A DNA stretch of 32,579 nucleotides, taken from the NCBI GenBank assembly GCA_963628035.1, contig CAVGED010000043.1, forward strand, positions 1 through 32,579, read 5' to 3'. The notes under the pieces are model-generated. The model was not told the origin of the DNA, did not search any database, and worked only from the letters and a program-made list of their open reading frames with translations. Source of the DNA: 14-2 sp963628035 (GTDB lineage: Bacteria > Bacillota > Clostridia > Lachnospirales > Lachnospiraceae). Both the position numbers and the translations under genes were made by a program. Shown one piece after another: positions 9,168 through 15,296 of the stretch (the first letter of the stretch is position 1; every line of letters starts with the position of its first letter).

Positions 9168-9185
9168 CAGTAAAATCCAGGATTA

Positions 9186-10460
9186 TTATTTTGCTGTGGT
9201 GAACTTGTTATCCAAATCTGCAGCAAATTTGTCAAAATCAAATGTGTCTTTCATCGCATACTGCTGCACTGTCTCGGCAAATATGGAAACATACTCGTCA
9301 CTGAATCCTTCCGTACCAGCTGTACTCAATCTGTGATCCTCCGGAATATCAGCTGTTTCCTTTAGGGGCGCTGAGAAAGAAAAGTCAACATCTGGGCAGC
9401 AAGACAGCTTATTTCCCATTGTAGCATAGTTCTTGCAGGATTGCTTGCTAATGACGAAAGAAATAAAATCTTTTGCAGCGGCAAGCTTTTTCGCATCATC
9501 CGAATTATATACCACAAACGGATTTCCTGCTCTGAAAATTGCTCTGTCACCTGATACATCTTCCGATGTCGGAAGCGGACAGAAACCAAGATTCAAATCT
9601 GGATTCTTCTGTAAGAGACTGTCGATGGTCCACGTTCCATTGACCGTCATTGCAGCAGTCCCGTTTGCAACCATATCAAGTGCCGCATCATTATTGGTTC
9701 CGAACGGGTCAGCCCCCCAGTATTTTTTATAACGCATCATTGCTTCCATGGCATTTTTGAATTCTTTATCATCAGAGAAAGAAGATTTCAAATTTTCTTT
9801 GTCTTTAAACCAGTCCGTGCCGCAGTAGTTATAAATATACGGTTCATATACCATCATCATGCACCACAACTCACCGAAACCATACGCAAATGGCTGAATT
9901 CCATTCGCTTCCAGCACTTCACATACATGATCCATTTCGGACAAAGTTTCCGGAACTTTAAGGTCATATGTAGCAAAAATATCTTTATTGTAAAACATAC
10001 CAAAGGCGTTCATGTCTACATTGACACCATATTGTTTTCCATTATACTGCGAATCTGGAAGGATTGTTGGATCAAGGTTTTCAAGGCCTTTAATATCACT
10101 AAGGTCTGCCAGATGTCCGGCCTCCGCATATTTGATCAGATCTGCACGGCCTGCATACGCATCAAAGATCATAGGCGCATCATCCGACCCAATCTTTGTC
10201 TGAAGTATCTGGGAATAGCTATCAGAGCCAACAACCTCCTGCGTTACCTTCACATTGGAATGCTCTTCATTGTAGGTATCTACACAGTACGTTATCCATT
10301 CCTGGATTCCGGGCTCCGTAAAGTGATGGAACCAGGTCAGTTCAATCTGATCACCAGACTTATCCCCTGATCCCCCTTCCGATGTTGCACCCGCTCCACA
10401 TCCTGTGAGCATCGCTACAATTGTGATTCCTGCCAATACTTGTTTCCATTTTTTGTTCAT
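9186..10460 (-). CDS. Carbohydrate ABC transporter solute-binding lipoprotein (CUT1 type)
   Basis: 424 aa from the ATG at 10460, which has a strong AAGGAGGAG site; the open frame extends further upstream but overlaps the permease gene and lacks a site. The N-terminus MNKKWKQVLAGITIVAMLTGC is a lipoprotein signal with the lipobox Cys at residue 21, so the mature protein is tethered outside the membrane. The rest is a family-1 extracellular sugar-binding fold: ELTWFHHF, then DAPMIFDAYAGRADLIKYAEAGHLADL, FYNKDIFATYDLKVPETL, MTVNGTWTID. It follows the two permease genes. Sugar specificity cannot be read directly; linkage to GH112 suggests a beta-galactosyl disaccharide. Confidence 0.93.
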   Translation of the reverse strand: MNKKWKQVLAGITIVAMLTGCGAGATSEGGSGDKSGDQIELTWFHHFTEPGIQEWITYCVDTYNEEHSNVKVTQEVVGSDSYSQILQTKIGSDDAPMIFDAYAGRADLIKYAEAGHLADLSDIKGLENLDPTILPDSQYNGKQYGVNVDMNAFGMFYNKDIFATYDLKVPETLSEMDHVCEVLEANGIQPFAYGFGELWCMMMVYEPYIYNYCGTDWFKDKENLKSSFSDDKEFKNAMEAMMRYKKYWGADPFGTNNDAALDMVANGTAAMTVNGTWTIDSLLQKNPDLNLGFCPLPTSEDVSGDRAIFRAGNPFVVYNSDDAKKLAAAKDFISFVISKQSCKNYATMGNKLSCCPDVDFSFSAPLKETADIPEDHRLSTAGTEGFSDEYVSIFAETVQQYAMKDTFDFDKFAADLDNKFTTAK

Positions 10461-10497
10461 TTTGAACTCCTCCTTTATATTTTTTATAAATTTATTT

Positions 10498-11334
10498 TTA
10501 ACTCTTAACCGCACCGGATGATATTCCTTCCACCAGGTAGTTCTGTGCCAGTATAAAGAAAAGCAACACCGGAAGCATACACATAATCGCAGATGCGAAT
10601 GCCATACCATACTCAGTTGCATACTGACCAAAAAAATAGAACTGTTTTACGGTCAGTGTCCGAACCTCTTCCTTTTGAAGAACAATCAGAGCAATATTAA
10701 AATCGTTCCATAACCACATGACATGTAGCGCAGCAACTGTTGCAGTGACTGGTTTCAGCAACGGGAAGATAATTTTAAAAAAAACGGTATACTGACTTGC
10801 CCCATCAATCAGAGCAGCCTCCTCTATCTCTCGCGGAATTGATTTTGCAAAACCGAAATACAAAAAAGTAGAATATGCAATACTGGTTCCAGTTAGCAAA
10901 AGAACCATTCCCAAAAGAGAATTTTGCAACTTCAATACCTTAAATATCTTATAAACCGGAATCATCATACTCTGAAACGGAATCATAAAGGATGCAATGT
11001 AAAGCCTGTCTATCAACCGAAAGACTCTACTTGTCTGATATTTCCGGCAAATACTGTATCCTCCCATCGATCCGCACAAAACTATTAGGATAACAGATGG
11101 AAATGTTACAAGGCAGCTGTTGCGCATGGAACGCATAAAATTACTTTTTTCGATTGCCTGCTTATAATTATCAAAAGAAATCTTTTCCGGCAAGTGAAAC
11201 ACGGATTGACTGATTTCCGCATTGTTTTTAAAGGACGTAACCACTGCAATATAAATGGGACACAGGAATAATGCAGCCAACAAAATCACCAGAAAAATAT
11301 TTACTTTTTGAGCCCGTGGAATTCTTCTACTCAT
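10498..11334 (-). CDS. Sugar ABC transporter permease, MalG/CUT1 type
   Basis: 278 aa from the ATG at 11334. A TTG codon immediately before it could also serve. About six membrane helices. The cytoplasmic EAA loop is clear (EEAALIDGASQYTVFFKIIFPLLKP), split here as EEAALIDGAS then FPLLKP, and contacts the ATPase. The C-terminal QNYLVEGISSGAVKS is typical of MalG-like subunits. The start overlaps the previous permease stop by one base (TGATG), so translation is coupled. No ATP-binding subunit lies in the locus; CUT1 systems in Firmicutes commonly share an MsiK/MsmX-type ATPase encoded elsewhere. Confidence 0.93.
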   Translation of the reverse strand: MSRRIPRAQKVNIFLVILLAALFLCPIYIAVVTSFKNNAEISQSVFHLPEKISFDNYKQAIEKSNFMRSMRNSCLVTFPSVILIVLCGSMGGYSICRKYQTSRVFRLIDRLYIASFMIPFQSMMIPVYKIFKVLKLQNSLLGMVLLLTGTSIAYSTFLYFGFAKSIPREIEEAALIDGASQYTVFFKIIFPLLKPVTATVAALHVMWLWNDFNIALIVLQKEEVRTLTVKQFYFFGQYATEYGMAFASAIMCMLPVLLFFILAQNYLVEGISSGAVKS

Positions 11335-12200
11335 CAAAAATCAATCTCCCTTCTTCTGAAGAAAGCTTCCAAAATATAGGATAGGATTGCTATCACCACA
11401 ATAAACAATATCGAAATCGCCTGCCCATATCCCGCTTTTCCATATCTATAAAGATTTTCATAGATATAAATAGATATCGTTCTGGATGCCCCTGCCGGTC
11501 CGCCAGAAGTACTGGCAAGCGTCATTGCGAATTCTTTCATAAAGCCCGTCAATGTAGATGTAATACAAATCGTAAATGTCGGTGCCAATAGCGGTAAAGT
11601 AATATATCTGAAATTCTGGAGCCTGTTTGAGCCATCTATGACTGCCGCCTCATAAAGATCCTCCGGAATGTTTTTCAACCCAGAAAGATAAATCAGCATA
11701 TTGATTCCGCAGGTATTCCACAGATTCATTGCAACGATGCATATGATTACCAGCTTCGTATTACCCAACGGATTCTTTACCGACATAACACCCGGAATAA
11801 TTACTCTAAATATAAATCCCCAGATATAAGCAGTCAATATCGCACTGAAACATACCGGAACAAAAAAAGCTGTCCTTGAAATCGTTGTTACGAACTTAAA
11901 TTTTCTTTTAACCAATAATGCCAGTCCAAGAGAAATCACTGTATTTCCAACCACACCTAGCAGCGCAAACAAGAAAGTGTTCTTCACCGGCTGAACAATA
12001 CGCAGATCTTTAAAAATGTCAATAAAATTCTGTATGCCATTATAATTGCATGTCTTACTTAAACCATCCCAATCGGTAAATGCGATATTGATTCCCATAA
12101 GGAATGGAATGGCAATCGCAAAAGCAAAGAAGCATAAACCTGGAAGTAAAAACAGATAATACGCAATTTCTCTGTTTCCAAAGACTTTTTTTCTAAGCAT
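11334..12200 (-). CDS. Sugar ABC transporter permease, MalF/CUT1 type
   Basis: 288 aa from the ATG at 12200, seven bases after GGGGGT. A GTG three codons upstream sits too close to that site. About six membrane helices, N-terminal YLFLLPGLCFFAFAIAIPF, and the EAA loop EDLYEAAVIDGSNRLQNF followed by ITLPLLAP. It is the first gene of the minus-strand operon and forms the channel with the downstream MalG-type permease. A promoter and LytTR-type repeats lie 31-100 bases upstream. Confidence 0.93.
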   Translation of the reverse strand: MLRKKVFGNREIAYYLFLLPGLCFFAFAIAIPFLMGINIAFTDWDGLSKTCNYNGIQNFIDIFKDLRIVQPVKNTFLFALLGVVGNTVISLGLALLVKRKFKFVTTISRTAFFVPVCFSAILTAYIWGFIFRVIIPGVMSVKNPLGNTKLVIICIVAMNLWNTCGINMLIYLSGLKNIPEDLYEAAVIDGSNRLQNFRYITLPLLAPTFTICITSTLTGFMKEFAMTLASTSGGPAGASRTISIYIYENLYRYGKAGYGQAISILFIVVIAILSYILEAFFRRREIDF

Positions 12201-12230
12201 ATCACTCACCCCCTGTTTTGAATATGCTTA

Positions 12231-12300
12231 ATTATTACTCTTAACCATCAAAAAATTCAACTAAATGAGCACAACTTACTATTCTGACGTAATAACTTAC
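12231..12300 (-). promoter_or_regulatory. Promoter of the ABC operon with tandem LytTR-type repeats
   Basis: On the minus strand the nonamers TAAGTTATT (12299-12291) and TAAGTTGTG (12278-12270) are direct repeats exactly 21 bp apart with a 12-bp gap. Each matches eight of nine positions of the published LytTR/AlgR/AgrA consensus [TA][AC][CA]GTTN[AG][TG]. Nine bases downstream is a -35 candidate TTGAAT (12260-12255). After an 18-bp spacer comes -10 candidate AATAAT (12236-12231). The permease ATG is 30 bases further on. Geometry fits an activator sitting next to RNA polymerase. The regulator is presumably the LytTR protein encoded in the same locus. Confidence 0.6.
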
Positions 12301-12324
12301 ATAATGCAGGGGTGGAAAATAAAT

Positions 12325-12342
12325 TGCCCCTTCGAGGGGGCA
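12325..12342 (-). terminator. Candidate terminator upstream of the ABC operon promoter
   Basis: Arms TGCCCC and GGGGCA close a short CTCGAA-type loop. On the minus strand the stem is followed by AATTTATTTT, an imperfect U-tract. It would stop transcripts coming from the hipB-GNAT pair and insulate the ABC operon. Confidence 0.45.
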
Positions 12343-12436
12343 GTGCTTACGTGTTCCAATTATTGTTTCCTTCGTAACGCCTTCCCGCAGTGTATGATAA
12401 TTTGAATTCGAATAATCATAATCAAGCAATATCGTC

Positions 12437-12637
12437 TTGTATTTATTCACTAGCAAAATCAAAGACACCAGAGTTAATCAGCAGACGCTAGATAAGCACG
12501 AAGCCGAGCAAATGGTAGAATTCATACGGGAAACCGTAAAAGATAATTGGGAGCGTTTGGCCACAAAATACGGTATCGGCAGGGCAAAGATTGAAGATAT
12601 GCGACCTGCATTCTCCGAATGCTATTTGCGTTTTTAG
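12437..12637 (+). pseudogene. HipA-like toxin C-terminal remnant
   Basis: About 60 codons ending in a stop at 12635-12637, with no ribosome site; the upstream frame is blocked by a TAA. The segment EAEQMVEFIRETVKDNWERL, then ATKYGIGRAKIEDMRPAF, resembles the final helices of HipA-like Ser/Thr kinase toxins, where a xxNWxxLAxKYGI pattern precedes the end of the protein. The N-terminal and kinase-core domains are absent. It lies on the strand opposite to the hipB-like gene at 13264-13467, so the former pair must have been rearranged. The identification rests on pattern memory plus the nearby hipB; an unrelated short protein is possible. Confidence 0.45.
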
Positions 12638-12672
12638 ACCGAATAATTGTATTTCAATTGCTTTCTCCACTT

Positions 12673-13230
12673 TTAGGTATCTGCATCATTCAATTTGTAG
12701 TAAATTTCGTTGTCGGTCCAAACGCCATCCTCCAGAATAAAGCCTCTGCGTATCCCTTCAAAAAGATATCCGTTTTTCCGTACTACCGCTTTTGATGCAG
12801 GGTTGTCAAGATTTATATGCGCTTCCAAGCGATGAAATTTCAAAATATTAAACCCGATTTTCGTCAACGCTCCCACAGTTTCCGTGGCAAAACCTCTGTT
12901 CCAGTAATTATTAAAAATTGTGTATCCGATCTTTGCAAACTGAAAATCCTCTCGAAAAAGCGTTGTAATATCGCAATATCCGATGGAACGTCCATCCTCA
13001 TTCGAGAAAATATTTAGCAAATAGCAATAATCGTTTTCGGCCTCAGCTTGCCTTCTGGACAACAGCTTGGAATACCATCCGCGCGTCATATAGGAGGTGT
13101 CAATTTGCCCATCGTCGAAGCGATTTTTTGACGGCAAGCTGCCTTGGTAACCTGCAACAAATTGCGCATAATCACCATCTTCCAAAAAGCGAATGGTACA
13201 TCTTGTTGTTTTAACACTTATGTTTTTCAT
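12673..13230 (-). CDS. GNAT-family N-acetyltransferase, RimJ/RimL-like
   Basis: 185 aa from the ATG at 13230, five bases after GGGGA; a GTG four codons earlier is less well placed. The acetyl-CoA motif A is recognisable as NRGFATETVGALTKIGF, preceded by the beta strand AKIGYTIF and followed by HRLEAHINLDNPASKAVVRKNGY, the usual RimJ/RimL C-terminal half. Such enzymes acetylate protein N-termini, antibiotics or other amines. The ATG lies 33 bases after the hipB-like stop on the same strand, so the two probably form a bicistronic unit. Given that partner, a GNAT-type toxin cannot be excluded, although ordinary acetyltransferases of this group are far more common. Confidence 0.87.
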   Translation of the reverse strand: MKNISVKTTRCTIRFLEDGDYAQFVAGYQGSLPSKNRFDDGQIDTSYMTRGWYSKLLSRRQAEAENDYCYLLNIFSNEDGRSIGYCDITTLFREDFQFAKIGYTIFNNYWNRGFATETVGALTKIGFNILKFHRLEAHINLDNPASKAVVRKNGYLFEGIRRGFILEDGVWTDNEIYYKLNDADT

Positions 13231-13263
13231 GCAAATCCCCACAATTCTTTTTCAATGCATCCA

Positions 13264-13467
13264 TTATCTCTCATCCTTTCTTCCCGGTACGGCTTCCATA
13301 TCAAACATGGCGAGTGCTGCATTGACCTTGTCCATCCGAACGGTTTCCTTTCCCTGTTCAAGTTCACGCACAAAACGAAGTCCTAATCCCGAACGCATCG
13401 CGAACTCCTCTTGCGTGAGTCCTGCTGCTCTTCTGTTCTTCTTTATGAAATCGGCAATTTTATTCAT
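13264..13467 (-). CDS. HipB-like HTH (Xre) antitoxin/transcriptional repressor
   Basis: 67 aa, essentially one Xre/Cro helix-turn-helix: NKIADFIKKNRRAAGLTQEE, then FAMRSGLGLRFVRELEQGK and a short tail (RMDKVNAALAMFDMEAVPG). The spacing and the RFVRELEQGK ending match HipB / y4mF-type antitoxins. The ATG follows AAGGAGG. It is followed by the GNAT gene and not by hipA; a HipA-like fragment survives inverted about 0.6 kb away. Its own upstream region carries three phased dyads, the first lying within the promoter, which suggests autorepression. Confidence 0.85.
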   Translation of the reverse strand: MNKIADFIKKNRRAAGLTQEEFAMRSGLGLRFVRELEQGKETVRMDKVNAALAMFDMEAVPGRKDER

Positions 13468-13505
13468 TTACAGTATTGCCTCCTTGTCTTAAATTATACC
13501 ACTAT

Positions 13506-13532
13506 ATTATACCCTTTCAGGTATAAAGTCAA
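13506..13532 (-). promoter_or_regulatory. hipB promoter with a dyad operator in the spacer
   Basis: Minus-strand -35 candidate TTGACT (13532-13527) and -10 TATAAT (13511-13506) are separated by a shortish 15 bp. The dyad TATACC-N6-GGTATA (13508-13525) fills the spacer and part of the -10, so a bound repressor would exclude RNA polymerase. The hipB ATG lies about 40 bases downstream of the -10. Confidence 0.55.
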
Positions 13533-13605
13533 GAGGCGAATGTATAAATTGCACCCCATCGGGTGTATTATTATACTTTCGCCTCATTTTGTACCCTTTC
13601 GGGTA
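13533..13605. repeat. Two further phased operator-like dyads, one inside a 53-bp inverted repeat
   Basis: Dyad 2 (13552-13565, CACCC-CATC-GGGTG) and dyad 3 (13592-13605, TACCC-TTTC-GGGTA) share their layout with the promoter dyad (13510-13523). Start-to-start spacings are 42 and 40 bp, about four helical turns, so all face the same side of the DNA. Dyad 2 is also the centre of a larger inverted repeat at 13533-13585 with outer arms GAGGCGAA/TTCGCCTC and inner GTATAA/TTATAC. The larger repeat could form a cruciform or a long RNA hairpin. Confidence 0.7.
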
Positions 13606-13608
13606 TAT

Positions 13609-13680
13609 TATAGGAATCTCTTCGAGAACCCTATAATCATGTATTATAGGAACTTCTTCGAGAACCCTATAATCATGTAT
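13609..13680. repeat. Tandem 36-bp direct repeat, each copy with a 31-bp dyad
   Basis: Two adjacent 36-base copies (13609-13644 and 13645-13680) differ at two positions. Each carries outer arms ATTATAGG/CCTATAAT (dyads 13607-13637 and 13643-13673) around a CTTCGAG core. They lie between the rsmF stop and the hipB operators. No U-tract follows on either strand, so binding sites, or recombination sites left by the rearrangement here, are likelier than terminators. Confidence 0.8.
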
Positions 13681-13710
13681 TTTATTGTTATTTAAAGTTC
13701 TTCCCTGCAT

Positions 13711-15195
13711 TCACACTCTCCGCAACCCTTTGGGAAAATGATTCTTCACGATACCGCCGCTTTGTTTGCCCCAGCCAATGCTGTAGCCGTCCACGCTGAT
13801 CAGATACCAGCCCTTCTCACCTTCCACATTCAATGTCTGTCCCTTCAGATACTGCATGATCTCCTCAGAGTCTGCCGCAAGATCAAGGGTATGCTTCACT
13901 TCATGAGGCATAAGTGCCAGAGCCAGGGCATGCGCAGGCTCAAAGCGATTCTTCTTTACCGTGCCAAGGTGAAGGCCGGGACGTAGCACTCGCATTTTGT
14001 TCAAGGAGGGTAGCTGCTCCGGTGCCAGGTAGAGTTGATCGCCGAATCGAATGAGCATACCATTAAGCGCAGTGTCAAGATTCTCCTGCCGAAATTTCAG
14101 ATATTCCGGGCAATCCTTCTCTCTGATGCCCTTTTCCAGGGGGATGCGGCTGTGTCCTGCGCCGTTTCCCGCGTTGGATACCTGCCCTTCCCTGTATGCT
14201 TTCCCTGGCTGGCATGACGTCCTATCGACAGTGTCCTCGTTGGCCTTGCGAAGTACCGCTATGAAATGTCCCTCCCCTTTCAGGAGATGCGGCCACAGGC
14301 GGATGGTATGCTCCAAATTGGAATGCCGCTCCCCATCCGCATCGCGTCCTGCTCTATCATATGGCGGCCTGTCCGCGGATTCTCCACTCCACTCCGGCAC
14401 TCCCGGTGCCATACCGGGAAAGCGCTCCACCGGCACAATCTCAAATTCCGGGTGCCGCTTTAAGAAACGTGCAACGCTTCCTTCATCCTCCTGCGGCGCA
14501 AAGGTACAGGTAGAATACACCAGCCTGCCGCCGGGAACCAGCATAGCCGCCGCATAATCCAGAATCTCATCCTGCCGATCTGCGCAGAGCTGCACATTCT
14601 GCGGACTCCACTCCTCACAGGCTTCCTCATTCTTGCGAAACATCCCTTCCCCGGAGCAGGGTGCATCCACCAGGATCCGATGAAAATATTCCGGGAATGC
14701 CTGCGCCAGCCGTCCCGGTGTCTCATTGGTCACCATGGCATTTCGGATTCCCATACGCTCCACATTTTCCGAGAGGATCTTCGCCCGGGCAGGATGTATC
14801 TCGTTGCATACGAGAAGTCCCTGCCCCTGCATGGCCGCCGCAATCTGGGTACTCTTTCCGCCGGGAGCTGCACACAGATCCAGGATCCGTTCACCGGGCT
14901 GTGGCTCAAGATACACTACAGGTGCCATAGCACTGGCTTCCTGGATATAATAAACGCCTGCATCATGATAAGGATGACGGCCCGGCCTGTCATCCTTATC
15001 ATAATAAAATCCATTTGGCTCCCATGCCACCGACGTAAGTGAAAACTGCGCCTGCCGCAGGAATGTCTCTCTGTCACCCTTCAACGTATTCACCCGCAGC
15101 GAGTGATACGCCTCCCTGTCATAGCTTTGCAGAAACTGTGGGTAGTCCTCTCCAAGCATCTGCTGCATCCGCTCCGTAAATCTCTCCGGTAGCAT
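13711..15195 (-). CDS. rsmF: RsmF/YebU-type rRNA cytosine-5 methyltransferase (NOL1/NOP2/Sun family)
   Basis: 494 aa. The N-terminal and Rossmann domain carries the SAM loop DLCAAPGGKSTQIAAAM (106-122), motif IV DAPCSGEGMFRKNE with Cys180 and motif VI STCTFAPQEDE with the nucleophilic Cys230. GMFRKNE is the RsmF-subgroup variant. The C-terminal ~170 residues hold the RsmF-type RNA-binding region (FGDQLYLAPEQLP, LRPGLHLGTVKKNRFEPAHALALAL; each seen in part). The enzyme makes m5C in 16S rRNA (position 1407 in E. coli). ATG follows TTAGGAGAT. It is the last gene of the GC-rich iscR-to-rsmF run; the AT-rich hipB segment starts right after it. Confidence 0.92.
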   Translation of the reverse strand: MLPERFTERMQQMLGEDYPQFLQSYDREAYHSLRVNTLKGDRETFLRQAQFSLTSVAWEPNGFYYDKDDRPGRHPYHDAGVYYIQEASAMAPVVYLEPQPGERILDLCAAPGGKSTQIAAAMQGQGLLVCNEIHPARAKILSENVERMGIRNAMVTNETPGRLAQAFPEYFHRILVDAPCSGEGMFRKNEEACEEWSPQNVQLCADRQDEILDYAAAMLVPGGRLVYSTCTFAPQEDEGSVARFLKRHPEFEIVPVERFPGMAPGVPEWSGESADRPPYDRAGRDADGERHSNLEHTIRLWPHLLKGEGHFIAVLRKANEDTVDRTSCQPGKAYREGQVSNAGNGAGHSRIPLEKGIREKDCPEYLKFRQENLDTALNGMLIRFGDQLYLAPEQLPSLNKMRVLRPGLHLGTVKKNRFEPAHALALALMPHEVKHTLDLAADSEEIMQYLKGQTLNVEGEKGWYLISVDGYSIGWGKQSGGIVKNHFPKGLRRV

Positions 15196-15235
15196 ATTTA
15201 TCTCCTAATCCGTACACGTTCTTCTTCAGCAAACT

Positions 15236-15287
15236 CTCATGGCTATACGCCTGCCTGTGCAAGCACCCGCTCCGTTTAGCCATGGAG
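15236..15287 (-). other. Structured intercistronic element between the sigma-like gene and rsmF
   Basis: Arms CTCCATGGCTA and TAGCCATGAG pair with one bulged base around a 31-base GC-rich interior that can fold further (TGC...GCA). It starts ten bases past the sigma-like stop and ends about 40 bases before the rsmF ATG. There is no U-tract, so it may be a processing or translational-control element. Confidence 0.45.
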
Positions 15288-15296
15288 ACTGGACTT

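Noticed and set aside
9186..10631. A longer 481-codon form of the binding protein.
   Set aside because: The extra 57 residues overlap the permease gene, have no ribosome site, and would hide the lipoprotein signal.
12241..12468. A 75-codon minus-strand frame in the gap before the ABC permease.
   Set aside because: It overlaps the promoter, LytTR repeats and terminator hairpin, has no recognisable features and no convincing ribosome site.
13645..13660. Match of TATAGGAACTTC to a half-site of the yeast FRT recombination site.
   Set aside because: Only 12 bases match, the partner arm does not, and Flp is a yeast plasmid enzyme, so this is coincidence.
13609..13680. Possible minimal CRISPR array because of 36-bp direct repeats.
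   Set aside because: The copies are directly adjacent with no spacers, there are only two, and no cas genes are nearby.
13507..13710. A 67-codon minus-strand frame starting right after the rsmF stop (TGAATG) with a 12-residue peptide repeat.
   Set aside because: The peptide repeat is only the translation of the 36-bp DNA repeats and operator dyads, and it lacks a good ribosome site. The length of 36 being divisible by three keeps it open.
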